From the NCBI RefSeq assembly GCF_900110245.1, contig NZ_FOCZ01000007.1, positions 372,001-436,000 of the forward strand: a stretch of DNA of 64,000 nucleotides, in the 5' to 3' direction. The position numbers were made by a program, and so were the translations under genes. The stretch is from Niastella yeongjuensis. GTDB taxonomy: Bacteria; Bacteroidota; Bacteroidia; Chitinophagales; Chitinophagaceae. The notes beneath the pieces were generated by a model, which searched no databases, was not told where the DNA came from, and saw nothing but the letters and a program-made list of their open reading frames with translations. Positions within the stretch are counted from its first letter, which is position 1. Each line of letters starts with the position of its first letter. Of this stretch, positions 54,823 to 64,000 are shown piece after piece.

Positions 54823-55230
54823 ATGTGTAAAGATCAGGCGATAATTTTACTGGTCGACGACGATGTAGACGATCAGGAACTATTAACAGAAGAGATACAC
54901 AGACTAGAGCCTTCTATTCTCGTAAAGCAGTTTTACAATGGCATGCAGGTAATGGAGTATTTGTTCAGCATGCAGAAAGAACCACCCTGTCTTATTATTC
55001 TCGATTATAATATGCCTGTTGTGTCGGGGTTGGAAGTACTGGAAAAATTGGCAGCTATCCCCTACTTACAACATGTACCTAAAATTGTGTGGAGCACTTC
55101 CAGCTCACAAACCTATCAGCATAAATGTCTTCAAACCGGCGCATTGAAATACATTGTAAAGGCGAATGACATGCATGGGCTTAAAAGAATTGCATCGGAA
55201 ATGGTTGCCGCCTGTTGCGAGGCCAATTAA
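54823..55230 (+). CDS. Single-domain response regulator
   Basis: A 135-residue receiver-only protein. It has the acidic cluster DDDVDD at 12-17, phospho-acceptor D61 in ILDYNMPV, and a C-terminal lysine in YIVKANDM. No output domain and no kinase beside it. TAATTTTG at 54775-54782 is an exact -7 match 40 bases before the ATG. Confidence 0.9.
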   Translation: MCKDQAIILLVDDDVDDQELLTEEIHRLEPSILVKQFYNGMQVMEYLFSMQKEPPCLIILDYNMPVVSGLEVLEKLAAIPYLQHVPKIVWSTSSSQTYQHKCLQTGALKYIVKANDMHGLKRIASEMVAACCEAN

Positions 55231-55244
55231 GCCAATGTTGCCTG

Positions 55245-56009
55245 TCAATTCCAAACACCATTCATTTCCGTTAATATAATCGGGTTGCCTTCTGTAACTA
55301 CGATGGTATGTTCGTGTTGCGCCATATAGCCGCCCTTGTTGCCAACCATTGTCCAGCCGTCCTGCAGGGTTTCTGCAAACGTAGAAGTGGTGGTAATAAA
55401 CGTTTCAATGGCAACCACGGAATTCTTTTTAAATCTTGTCTGGTTGTACTTGTCTCTGAAGTTGGCTATCTCGCTGGGTTCTTCATGCAGGCTTCTGCCA
55501 ACACCATGCCCGGTTAAGTTCTTAATTACTTTGAAACCGCGTTTCTTCGCCTCCGTTTCAATCAACTCGCCGACGTCCTGAATGCGAACGCCGCCTTTGA
55601 TATTATAGATTGCTTTGTGCAGGATCTGTTTGGACGCATCTACCAGCTTCTGATGTTGATGAACGTCCTTCCCAAGAACAAACGAGTTGCCATTGTCTGA
55701 CCAAAAGCCGTTTAATTCGGCTGAAACATCTATGTTGATCAAATCGCCTTCCTGAAGTATTCTGTTGTCGGATGGTACACCATGGCAGAATTCATTGTTT
55801 ACACTGATACAGGTGTAACCCGGAAAACCATAGGTTAAGAGAGGTGCAGATTTTGCACCAAATTTCGCAAGGATTGTTGCTCCGTAGTTGTCTAACTCTT
55901 TTGTGGACATGCCGGGTTGGGCATAGTTGCTCATTTCCTTTAAGGTGTTGGCAACGGCTTCACTTATCTTTTTCATCCCGGCCAGCTCAGCTTCATTTTT
56001 TATTGACAT
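55245..56009 (-). CDS. map: Methionine aminopeptidase, type I
   Basis: A 254-residue metalloprotease that removes initiator methionine. Metal ligands are the aspartates in NIDVSAELNGFWSDNG, the histidine in HGVGRSLHEEP and the glutamates in AIETFI and HEHTIVVTE. HGVPSDN is the substrate-side histidine. No N-terminal zinc-finger extension. It is convergent with the receiver gene and stands alone as an extra or sole copy. Confidence 0.94.
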   Translation of the reverse strand: MSIKNEAELAGMKKISEAVANTLKEMSNYAQPGMSTKELDNYGATILAKFGAKSAPLLTYGFPGYTCISVNNEFCHGVPSDNRILQEGDLINIDVSAELNGFWSDNGNSFVLGKDVHQHQKLVDASKQILHKAIYNIKGGVRIQDVGELIETEAKKRGFKVIKNLTGHGVGRSLHEEPSEIANFRDKYNQTRFKKNSVVAIETFITTTSTFAETLQDGWTMVGNKGGYMAQHEHTIVVTEGNPIILTEMNGVWN

Positions 56010-56059
56010 ATTGTTCTTATCCTTTGGTTCTTCCCAAAGTTACGCTTTTTCGAATTTAC

Positions 56060-57109
56060 CTAAAACCTCGGACAAAGCACCTTGTCCTGGCTGCTGTTGT
56101 TTTTTCGGAAACCCTTAAACGATAGCCCCAGTTCAAACCCGCCGCGCAGCTGACTGGCCGTTTTTAATGGCGAAGTATTGATGTCGTAGCTTAGTGTAAT
56201 GGAAAATGACCGGATATCTGTTTTTATTACCGGAACAATGGCATCCTTATAGCGAATAAACAGGCCGCCATGTACCACATACACCGGATCATCAGGAAAG
56301 TCGCCCAAAATATGAGAATACCAGCCACCGCCGATAATTTCCCGGGACGCCCCCTGTATAAACACATCCTGGTGAAGGGTGAAACTGTTGTAATCATCGA
56401 TGGCATATTTAAGACCAGCCGAAAAAACATACTTGGGATGTAATTCAATGGCGGCATCCCGGTAAAATGAAGATTTAGGACGGTTTAAATGATGATAAGC
56501 CGCCCCTATAAAAAACATATGCTGGTCATCGCTGCCTAACGAGGTATTGAAATTCATGCCTACGCTGCCATCCCAATAACCAATGGTGGGGTCTGTAATG
56601 GTTTCTCCGGTTGGGGCCATTGGGTTCCAGTTGTTATTTGCATACTGGTTGTTGGTGGTGATTTTCGAATAGTCTATGCTTTTCTGCACCCAGCCACCCA
56701 TAAAACCCAGTGAAAGGTAACTTGTTTTTTGGGTGCTAAGCGACTTGTGGTAATTGACAACAGGCAGTAAATGGGTGGTTGACTGAACGGCCGATCCGGC
56801 TTTATCCAGCAGTACCTGTCCGCCTACTGTAAAAAAGTCATCTCCCCCATTCACAGGCATTTTATACTCGCCATTGATAGACGCGGTGCGAAATGAATTG
56901 GGCGTAACACTTTGCCACTGGTTGCGGTACACCAGTTGCAACCGGATATCGCCATCAAACACCCCTGCCAGTGACGGATTGCGCAACAGCGGTGCTTCAA
57001 AAAACTGTGAGAAATGTATGTCCTGGGCTTTTATGGCTTGCGGCAACAGGCCAAGCAAAACGCTTGTCAGGGTGAACCACAATCTGCAATTAGTTAATGT
57101 TAGGGGCAT
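56060..57109 (-). CDS. PorP/SprF family type IX secretion-associated membrane protein
   Basis: A 349-residue outer-membrane beta-barrel-like protein with a signal peptide (to about residue 28). The mature start QDIHFSQFFEAPLLRNPSLAG is the PorP/SprF signature, and SFSITLSYDINTS is near the C-terminus. Such proteins pair with a large CHU_C-type surface protein and help its secretion or anchoring. It lies 10 bases downstream of the PKD protein gene on the same strand. Confidence 0.92.
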   Translation of the reverse strand: MPLTLTNCRLWFTLTSVLLGLLPQAIKAQDIHFSQFFEAPLLRNPSLAGVFDGDIRLQLVYRNQWQSVTPNSFRTASINGEYKMPVNGGDDFFTVGGQVLLDKAGSAVQSTTHLLPVVNYHKSLSTQKTSYLSLGFMGGWVQKSIDYSKITTNNQYANNNWNPMAPTGETITDPTIGYWDGSVGMNFNTSLGSDDQHMFFIGAAYHHLNRPKSSFYRDAAIELHPKYVFSAGLKYAIDDYNSFTLHQDVFIQGASREIIGGGWYSHILGDFPDDPVYVVHGGLFIRYKDAIVPVIKTDIRSFSITLSYDINTSPLKTASQLRGGFELGLSFKGFRKNNSSQDKVLCPRF

Positions 57110-57119
57110 AATGACGGGG

Positions 57120-60100
57120 TTAACGAATTAATGTAACATCTCCTTTAAACGTAAGGGCCTGGCCGTTCTCACAAACCACTTCAACCACATAAACGTATAC
57201 ATCTTCCCGGGCCGGTGCTCCTTTATACTGGCCGTTCCACCCTTTTGACGCATCGTTGGTGTAGAAATCCAGTTGTTTAAATACTTCCTCGCCCCAGCGA
57301 TTGTAAACGCGGAACCTTTGTATAAACGAAATGCCTTTTCCTCTTGGAAAAAACACATCATTGTTGGCATCGCCGTTAGGAGAAAATGTATTTGGGACAA
57401 AAATGTTCTCACCGTTACATACTACAAAGAGTGTGATGGATTCTTCCGTTACACAACCCCCTTCGTTGGCTACTTTCAGTTTGTGTTGAATAGTTTGTTT
57501 AGGGGTACTAACCGGCGCAGGGCAATTGTCGCAACTGAGCCAGGTAGCAGGTGACCAGTTAATGCTGATCACATCTGAGGAAATGGCTGGTTGCAAGGTT
57601 ACCGAGGTGCCTACAATGACAGTTTTTTCTTTTTCAAGCGTCAATTTGGGATATGGGTATACCACAAGTGGGACATAGGCTGTATCGGCAAAACAACTGT
57701 ACTGGTCTTTTCCTATAACCTGGTACAGCGTGGTGGCCTGCGGTTTAGCATTGGGGGTGGCGGATTGGGGATTGTCCAAACCCGAGGCCGGTGTCCAGTT
57801 ATACAGATCGGCGCCGCTGGCCTGCAACCGATAGATCTCACCGGTACAGAGGGTATCGCCGCTGTTGGCCGAAACGGTAAAGCGCTGCTGTACGGTTACC
57901 AGTACCGAATCGGTGGCCTTACAACCATGTATGCTTTCTCCTTCCACATAATACTTTACTGTGGATACCGGGTTCACCATTATACTGCTGCAGGTAGTGC
58001 ACGACAGGTTACCGGTTGAAGTCCAGGTATAATTTACTGCACCTGTAGCCTGCAATAATTTGGGCTGGTCGCGGCAAATTACGATATCACTTCCCGCATC
58101 GATAGGTGGCAACGGATATATAACAACCGGATAAACATATTTACCCGAACAATTATAAGAATTGGTGATGGTGAGCGATACATTGTAACTGCCCGCCCGG
58201 TCGTAGCTGGCCAGTGGCGGATCTTTGGTGAGGGCAGTTTGTCCGTTCCCAAAATCCCAGCTCCATGATAACGGATAAGGATTGCTGTTTAACAGGCTGC
58301 CTGTAAATTGAAAATTCACCGGTACACAGTCTGCCGTAGGCCCGGTAATACCTGCTTTGGGCGATGGTATTACTGCAATGGGTACCGCTAATGCGGTATC
58401 GTCTTTACAGTTATGCAGGGTGGTTACCTGCAGTTTTATCGGATAACTGCCCACGGTAAAGTATTGGTGGGAAAACGATTTGGTGCTGGCAGTGGTGCCG
58501 TCGCCCAGCGTCCAGTTATAGTTGGTGATGATGTCATTGGTTACAGAAGCATCATTGAATTGAACAATACCCTGGTCGCACAAAGATTGTTTGTCTGTCT
58601 TTAAAGAGGCTTCTATACCGTATGCGTACAGGGTATCTTTACCGGTTACCGGTACCTGACAACCCTTGGCATCTTTCAGGATCATTCCCGGTAAATAGCT
58701 GCCGGGCCTGCTATAGGTATGGGCTGTCTGCAAACCGGTTGCCTGTGCAGTAGCGCCATCGTTGAAGTCCCAGATAAAGGATACGGCATCGACGGTAGTG
58801 GCTGTAAAATTCACCGCCAGTGGCGCACAGCCGGGTGTTTTATTATAAGAAAGCGTACCCTTGGGGCCGTTGATAGTTATTTTCTGATCGTGAATAATAT
58901 CCACGCAGCCGCCTTTACTGGTTACTTTCAGTATGGGCGAATACTCACCGGGATATGTATAAAAGTGCGTGGGGCCACTCAGGTTGGAAGTGTTGCCATC
59001 GCCAAAATCCCATTGCACACTTTCTGCAAATTTGGAAGTGCTGGTGAACTGCACCACCAGCGGCGGACAGGCAGCCTGATTGGCATTGATGGTAAAGCTG
59101 GCCACCGGGTTGTTTATATGAATATAGTTTGACTTACTAAAGGAATTGCGACAGCCATACTGGTCCCTGAAGTTGATTTGTATGCTGTAAGTTCCCTCGT
59201 TAGCATAGGTATGAATGGGGTTAGAACCGTTGCCGGTTTGCCCATCGCCAAAATCCCAGGTATAGGTAAACGATGGATCACTGCTTCTGAAGGAAATGGT
59301 AGCTCCGGAACAACTCATGGAGTCGGGCGAAATAAAGGTAGCGTGCGGGTCAGCCACCAGGAAATTTCTAAACGTGGTATCGGCGCATCCTTTACTGTCG
59401 ATTGCAATTAATGAGATGGTATAATTGCCGGCGTTTGACCAGGTATGTTTAAAGGCGGCAGGGTTCACCTCATCGGGTGAGCCATCCCCATAATTGATTT
59501 TCCGGCCGGTTATGGTAAGTGGTGCATCCGCCCACGACTGATCTGTAAATACTGCCGGTGCATTGATACAGGCTGCAGTGGGCGCAAAAAAGGCGGCGTT
59601 GGTTTGGATCACTTTTACCCGAAGCGGTATGCTTTTGAAACATTTATTGGTGTCAATTATTACGGCGGTTACCGTATAGTTGCCCGGGTACGGGTAGGTT
59701 TCCGCAACTGTATTTACGTTATACCAGGTTTTCCCTGAATAAGAAGATGTAATATATTTTGAGACCACATTGGTGGCATCACTGATCGTCATGTCGAATT
59801 GAACACTCGAATTAGGACAGATGGTGTCTTTCGTTGCCGTAAAGCCCAGGACGTTATCGACGATAAAAACATTCATGGCCGTACTATGGCTACATCCGCC
59901 ATTTATTACCGTTAGGGTGACCGTATACTTACCGGGTGCAGTATAAGTGTGTGAAGGAAACTCGGCAGTAGACGAAGTGCCATCTCCAAAATTCCACTGG
60001 AATGATACGGGCGCCACTGTCCTGTCGACCAAAGACCTGTTATCAAACGATCTCCAGTAGGGATTGCTGCAATTTAATATCTCTTTAAACCGGGCAACGG

Positions 60101-61931
60101 GCGGTATGATCCGGACATAATTGAATTTGGTGATCCAGGAATCACAGCCATTGCTTTTTACCGTTAGTGATACGCTGAATTTACCTGTATCTGAGTAGGT
60201 GTAGGATGGGTTTTTGAGAATGGACGTGCCATTATCCCCAAACTGCCAGTACCATTCATCTATTATATCTGTTCCGGGCGGAATGGGTTTTGACAGATCG
60301 GTAAACTGGACAGGGCCAGATGCGCAGGTCTGCAACGGAGTGGCCGTGAAGTCGGCCGTTACCTTATTACCTACTTTTACCACATTGCTTCTGCTGATGG
60401 TTTCCTGGCAGCCATCCTTTGTTCGATAGGTAAGGGTGAGTGTATACGTGCCTTTTTGCGTATAGACATGCGAGGGGTTGGCACTCGTGCTGGTGGCGCC
60501 ATCGCCAAAATTCCACAAATAATCTGTAATGGGTACTGGCGAATTGATATTCAAAAACGGGTTAAAGTTGTAAGGCACACAACCTTCCTGAGTCGTATTT
60601 ACTATACTTACTATTGGTTTTTGGATCACCACGTAGTCAGTCTTATCAACGGTTACTTTACAACCCGCACTGTTGGTAATGGTGAGCGAAACTTTAAAAC
60701 GGCCCTCTGTGTTGTAAGTATGGGCAGGCGACTTATCGGTACTGGTAGTGCCATCGCCAAAATCCCATTTCCAGTCCACTGCATCAGGGGCAATTGGCTG
60801 GAAGGAAACTGTATAAGGTGCTTTACAAGCTAGCCGGTCGGCTGACGTGAAATCAACAGTAGGCCGTGGGATTATTTGAATGGTACCGGTTTTGGTAGCA
60901 GTACAACCGCCAAAATTAACTACTTCGGTAATAGTGTAGGTTCCGGTGGAAAAATAGGAATGCGTAGCAGGAGTGCCGGTGGCTGTAAAGCCATCCCCAA
61001 AATTCCAGGAAACGCCTATCGGCGTGGCAGCTGTTGTATTAAAGAAAGTAACTGGCACATTTACGCAACTGATGGCAGGGGCTGTGAATTTAGCTTCGTT
61101 GGCCCCTACTTCCACATTGGTGTTTATGTAGGTGTCGGTACAGCCCGTATTGTTTTTGAGCACCAGTTTAACGGTGTAATGGCCGGCGGCTGTAAATGTA
61201 TGCACCGGATCTCTAAGGGTAGACTGGCTGCCGTCGCCAAAATCCCAGGTATAACTCAGTGTTCCGGTACCGGTGCTGGTATTCGTAAAGGATAAGGTGG
61301 CCGGCACACTGCAATTGGCCGCTCCCCCCACTGTAAATGACGCCTTCACCCCGGTTTGAATATCGATCGCTTTAACCCGGGTAACGGAGCCGGTACACCC
61401 GTTGCTGTTTACCGATTTTAAAGAAATGTTGTATTGCCCGGTGCTGGTATAGGTATGGATGGGATTCTCCTGGGTGCTGGTAGTACCATCGCCAAAATCC
61501 CATAAAAAGCTGGATGCAGTGCCGCTGCCCGGATTACTTTGATTGGTAAAGGCAACATTTAAGGGAAAACAACCTATCGTTGCTGATTGCGTGAAATCGA
61601 TGACCGGCGAAGCATAGGCGTTTATGTATTGGGTTTTGATTACTGTAGCGGAATTGGCTCCTTTTTTTACGGTCAGTTTTATTGTATAAACACCGGGGTT
61701 GAAATAAGTTATTGACGGATGCTGATAGTTGGAAATTGTGCCGTTGCCAAGGTCCCACTCCCAGGTGTCGGGATTGCCGGTTGATGCGTCGGTAAAATTA
61801 ACCAGCAGGGGGGCGCAGCCTCCCGTTGAAGCAGCAGAAAAATCGGCAGTAAGCTGGGCATGCACGTTATTGAAAAAAAACAGCAGGCATAGGGCCGCGC
61901 TGATTTTATACAGCGCCATGTTAGTTTTCAT
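57120..61931 (-). CDS. Giant PKD-repeat surface protein with type IX C-terminal sorting domain
   Basis: A 1603-residue secreted protein with a signal peptide (about 5-25). About 14 clear PKD domains are recognisable by WDFGDG-type motifs followed by HTYxxxGxYxVxL, and one degenerate repeat lacks the motif (near residue 730). Three Ig-like repeats follow (SPVSTVKYYVEG, KPQATTLYQVIG, PKQTIQHKLKVA). The end is a gliding-motility-associated type B sorting domain: FVPNTFSPNGDANNDVF, then RVYNRWGEEVF, then GDVTLIR. It should be displayed on the surface by the type IX system together with the PorP/SprF-like partner. Likely an adhesin; no catalytic domain is visible. Confidence 0.93.
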   Translation of the reverse strand: MKTNMALYKISAALCLLFFFNNVHAQLTADFSAASTGGCAPLLVNFTDASTGNPDTWEWDLGNGTISNYQHPSITYFNPGVYTIKLTVKKGANSATVIKTQYINAYASPVIDFTQSATIGCFPLNVAFTNQSNPGSGTASSFLWDFGDGTTSTQENPIHTYTSTGQYNISLKSVNSNGCTGSVTRVKAIDIQTGVKASFTVGGAANCSVPATLSFTNTSTGTGTLSYTWDFGDGSQSTLRDPVHTFTAAGHYTVKLVLKNNTGCTDTYINTNVEVGANEAKFTAPAISCVNVPVTFFNTTAATPIGVSWNFGDGFTATGTPATHSYFSTGTYTITEVVNFGGCTATKTGTIQIIPRPTVDFTSADRLACKAPYTVSFQPIAPDAVDWKWDFGDGTTSTDKSPAHTYNTEGRFKVSLTITNSAGCKVTVDKTDYVVIQKPIVSIVNTTQEGCVPYNFNPFLNINSPVPITDYLWNFGDGATSTSANPSHVYTQKGTYTLTLTYRTKDGCQETISRSNVVKVGNKVTADFTATPLQTCASGPVQFTDLSKPIPPGTDIIDEWYWQFGDNGTSILKNPSYTYSDTGKFSVSLTVKSNGCDSWITKFNYVRIIPPVARFKEILNCSNPYWRSFDNRSLVDRTVAPVSFQWNFGDGTSSTAEFPSHTYTAPGKYTVTLTVINGGCSHSTAMNVFIVDNVLGFTATKDTICPNSSVQFDMTISDATNVVSKYITSSYSGKTWYNVNTVAETYPYPGNYTVTAVIIDTNKCFKSIPLRVKVIQTNAAFFAPTAACINAPAVFTDQSWADAPLTITGRKINYGDGSPDEVNPAAFKHTWSNAGNYTISLIAIDSKGCADTTFRNFLVADPHATFISPDSMSCSGATISFRSSDPSFTYTWDFGDGQTGNGSNPIHTYANEGTYSIQINFRDQYGCRNSFSKSNYIHINNPVASFTINANQAACPPLVVQFTSTSKFAESVQWDFGDGNTSNLSGPTHFYTYPGEYSPILKVTSKGGCVDIIHDQKITINGPKGTLSYNKTPGCAPLAVNFTATTVDAVSFIWDFNDGATAQATGLQTAHTYSRPGSYLPGMILKDAKGCQVPVTGKDTLYAYGIEASLKTDKQSLCDQGIVQFNDASVTNDIITNYNWTLGDGTTASTKSFSHQYFTVGSYPIKLQVTTLHNCKDDTALAVPIAVIPSPKAGITGPTADCVPVNFQFTGSLLNSNPYPLSWSWDFGNGQTALTKDPPLASYDRAGSYNVSLTITNSYNCSGKYVYPVVIYPLPPIDAGSDIVICRDQPKLLQATGAVNYTWTSTGNLSCTTCSSIMVNPVSTVKYYVEGESIHGCKATDSVLVTVQQRFTVSANSGDTLCTGEIYRLQASGADLYNWTPASGLDNPQSATPNAKPQATTLYQVIGKDQYSCFADTAYVPLVVYPYPKLTLEKEKTVIVGTSVTLQPAISSDVISINWSPATWLSCDNCPAPVSTPKQTIQHKLKVANEGGCVTEESITLFVVCNGENIFVPNTFSPNGDANNDVFFPRGKGISFIQRFRVYNRWGEEVFKQLDFYTNDASKGWNGQYKGAPAREDVYVYVVEVVCENGQALTFKGDVTLIR

Positions 61932-62175
61932 ATCTATTGGAAAAGCTTAGGGTCGGTTAGGGATATACGGCGTTAAACGCTCAGTATAGTAATTCTAGTA
62001 TCAACGTTGGTGATTCTTACATAAATTCAAGATAAGCTATTGGTAGAAATACAGGAGGGTGAATAATGATAAAGTGTAAGGTGCTGTTCTGTAACTGCTT
62101 ATGATTAATTGAAGGATTGATTGCCTGCCCCTGTTTTGCGAAGTAGCAAAAAAATAATATTTGAAAAACCAGGTC

Positions 62176-63309
62176 TTACGGTTTGCTGCCAATACCAAAC
62201 TGGTTGCCGGCACGTACAGGTTTATTCCCGTTGAACTGTACTTCCACCATTTTTTCACTGGCAACATTATTGTTGAATTCGTCTTTCAGGCACAGCAATA
62301 TTTTGCGGGTCTTCACATCTATCACTTCCCCGCTGGAAGGATAGGCGTACTTTCCATCTATACTGAAAGTAACCCAGCCGGGCATATCCTGAACAGGAAT
62401 AGTGGTAAGCTGCTGGTAGGGAGCGTCCGCACCGAATACGTGCAACCGCATATTATAGCCGTCACACAACCACAGTTCCTTTTCATCTGGCGTAAGGCCA
62501 ATGCCATGGCTGGGATTGCCATGCCGCCGTACCGGGCCGCGTTCCCACCCTTCTACTTCCACGTGTGCGATTTTGGCGCCACTTTGCAGATCACCTACTT
62601 CAAACCCCAACAAGCTGTCGACAGTCACAAAAACCAGTGACTCTTTACCATTGATGGTAAAAGGGCGGATATTGTTGGCGAAGGGACCTATCTTCCTGCT
62701 TATTTCATGCTGTCTGGCATCGGCAATATACAACCAGGGACTGCCGATATCATCGAGGTAAACCTGGTTGCCGGTACGACTGTAAATGGTATTATGCGCC
62801 CTTTTGTAAACGGGGATCTTTTTGATAAGATCACCGGTTTTACAGTCTACCACATTCCAGAACGTATTTTCCAGGGAAGGCAGGTACATGGTGAGCCCAT
62901 CGGGTGAGATAGCCATCCGATCACAACCGCCTTCAAACTTTTTCTCCCACACTATTTTGTCGGTAGAAAGATCAATACGCTGCAGCGATTCCAACGTAGT
63001 TACATAAATGCTGTTGAGCGGAACACTTACTGCAATTCCCTTTACATTGGAAGGTTTGCCATTGGGATGAAGGCCCTGTGTCGGGATCCTTTTTATAAAA
63101 CGATGGTTGTTGTTGATGTCGAATACCAGAATGCCGTGCCCGCCAAAACCCAGGTAATCCCGGATGCCGGGCGTGGCCACATAGAGATACCGCTTTGTTT
63201 CGATGGAAGCTTTCGCCGTGCCCTGCGCCTCACCGGTTCCTGAATCAAGGATCAACAGGAAGAAAAACAACTTGAAAAATAGCCCAAAAAGGGAAGGATT
63301 TGTTTTCAT
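62176..63309 (-). CDS. Secreted YVTN/YncE-like beta-propeller protein
   Basis: About 377 residues with a signal peptide (FFKLFFFLLILD core). Repeating blades include YLYVATPGIRDYLG, DRMAISPDGLTMYLPS, GIGLTPDEKELWLCDG and VTFSIDGKYAYPSSG. This fits a seven-blade propeller. Function and ligand are unknown. The ATG at 63309 is used, two codons inside another ATG. Confidence 0.8.
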   Translation of the reverse strand: MKTNPSLFGLFFKLFFFLLILDSGTGEAQGTAKASIETKRYLYVATPGIRDYLGFGGHGILVFDINNNHRFIKRIPTQGLHPNGKPSNVKGIAVSVPLNSIYVTTLESLQRIDLSTDKIVWEKKFEGGCDRMAISPDGLTMYLPSLENTFWNVVDCKTGDLIKKIPVYKRAHNTIYSRTGNQVYLDDIGSPWLYIADARQHEISRKIGPFANNIRPFTINGKESLVFVTVDSLLGFEVGDLQSGAKIAHVEVEGWERGPVRRHGNPSHGIGLTPDEKELWLCDGYNMRLHVFGADAPYQQLTTIPVQDMPGWVTFSIDGKYAYPSSGEVIDVKTRKILLCLKDEFNNNVASEKMVEVQFNGNKPVRAGNQFGIGSKP

Positions 63310-63403
63310 ATGCAAGGCGCTGAATGATGAATTGTATTACTAAATATACTGAAAAAATCGGCTCAAACAGCAGGAGTTGATAAAGAAATCGTAACATAGA
63401 CCA

Positions 63404-63793
63404 ATGAAAATTGAACGACTACATCACATCGCTATTATTTGTTCCGACTACGAAAGATCGAAGCGTTTTTATACGGAAATTTTAGGTTTTACCATTGAAA
63501 ATGAAGTATACCGCCAGGAAAGGGATTCTTATAAATTGGATCTTTCCTTAAATGGCCAATACCTGATTGAACTTTTTTCATTCCCCAATCCGCCACAAAG
63601 ACCGTCGCGACCAGAAGCAACCGGGTTACGACACATTGCCTTTGGCGTTAACAATGTAGAGGCGGCTGTTGCCTGTTTACAATCAAAAAATATTGTGGTA
63701 GAACCCATCCGCATGGACGAGTTTACCGATAGAAGGTTTACTTTTTTTAGCGACCCGGATAATTTACCGATTGAGATTTATGAATTGAGATAG
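63404..63793 (+). CDS. gloA2: VOC/glyoxalase family protein, GloA2-like
   Basis: A 129-residue single VOC domain. Matches E. coli GloA2 (YaeR) in long parts: LHHIAIICSDYERSKRFY, EVYRQERDSYKLDLSLNGQY, and the RPSRPEATGLRHIAFGV core. The metal site includes H7 or H8, the glutamate in IELFSFP and the histidine in LRHIAF. It may act on methylglyoxal-type adducts; activity is known only for relatives. Confidence 0.9.
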   Translation: MKIERLHHIAIICSDYERSKRFYTEILGFTIENEVYRQERDSYKLDLSLNGQYLIELFSFPNPPQRPSRPEATGLRHIAFGVNNVEAAVACLQSKNIVVEPIRMDEFTDRRFTFFSDPDNLPIEIYELR

Positions 63794-63937
63794 CTGTCAA
63801 TACGGGGAATAGCGTTTTGGTATGGGAGTGAGAAAGTTGCTGTATAATTTGATTAACAGGTAAGTATGATGCATGTATTATTTCTTAAAGAAGGTAATTT
63901 ATTGAATATCAACCATATATCTGGAGCTTGTCTCACT

Positions 63938-63991
63938 TTTGTTCGGGATTTGTTCGGGTTTTCATTGGGTATACGCCGGGTTTCCTTCGGG
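63938..63991. repeat. TTCGGG-rich repeat at the window end
   Basis: TTTGTTCGGG occurs at 63938-63947 and 63949-63958, 11 bases apart, and CTTCGGG again near 63985-63991. The stretch from 63794 to the edge has no gene that I can support. Confidence 0.5.
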
Positions 63992-64000
63992 TGGTTCCGA

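Noticed and set aside
57120-61931. Regular repeats here as a CRISPR array or satellite
   Set aside because: The periodicity reflects PKD domains in a continuous coding frame, with unequal spacing and no conserved DNA repeat.
62143-62160. TTTTGC-N6-GCAAAA as a terminator of the propeller gene
   Set aside because: The stem is weak, and no T-run follows on the minus strand.

Overview
The window looks like a chromosomal segment from a Bacteroidota bacterium, most likely family Chitinophagaceae (Chitinophaga/Niastella-like). Grounds: an ECF sigma / FecR / SusC / SusD cluster, a PorP/SprF-type protein beside a giant PKD protein with a gliding-motility-type C-terminal domain, weak Shine-Dalgarno signals, and several promoters with the Bacteroidota TAnnTTTG -7 element. 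I see no rRNA, tRNA, CRISPR array, prophage or transposase.

Layout. 1-5.7 kb: a microaerobic respiration block (copper P-type ATPase CcoI, a receiver-Crp/Fnr regulator, a small hypothetical protein, HemN) with FNR-like boxes (TGAT-N4-GTCA) at matching positions in its promoters. 5.8-7.3 kb: a 2-oxoglutarate oxygenase fused to a WD40 propeller. 7.7-14.6 kb: small regulators and enzymes (SigJ-type sigma, DoxX, bicupin, GNAT, MocR/AhpD pair, DinB, AraC). 14.7-20.8 kb: DUF4382 lipoprotein, two secreted Gfo/Idh/MocA oxidoreductases, a shrunken AhpD-like protein, and a MOSC-ferredoxin reductase fusion. 20.8-24.2 kb: an envelope lipid or glycan modification operon (GT39, GT2, flippase-like membrane protein). 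24.4-33.8 kb: UPF0114 protein, AraC, SDR, a 1221-residue AsmA-like membrane-anchored protein, GMC oxidoreductase, acyltransferase. 33.9-41.7 kb: MFS exporter convergent with a five-gene leftward operon egtB-egtD-flavoprotein disulfide reductase-ABC ATPase-ABC permease/binding protein. 41.9-44.5 kb: PAS histidine kinase and divergent response regulator. 44.5-54.6 kb: PQQ-propeller lipoprotein, DUF1593 protein, then sigma-FecR-SusC-SusD. 54.8-64 kb: response regulator, Map, PorP/SprF, 1603-residue PKD protein, a propeller protein and GloA2.

The most notable observation is the ergothioneine-type operon at 35471-41729. It combines the methyltransferase and sulfoxide synthase of ergothioneine synthesis with a disulfide reductase and a betaine/ergothioneine-class ABC importer, which suggests synthesis, recycling and uptake in one unit. 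The importer's substrate-binding domain appears circularly permuted: the half that is C-terminal in ProX/OpuCC proteins comes first and the N-terminal half comes last. The second is the shared architecture of the microaerobic promoters in the first 6 kb, next to a receiver-Crp/Fnr protein that is a candidate regulator for them.
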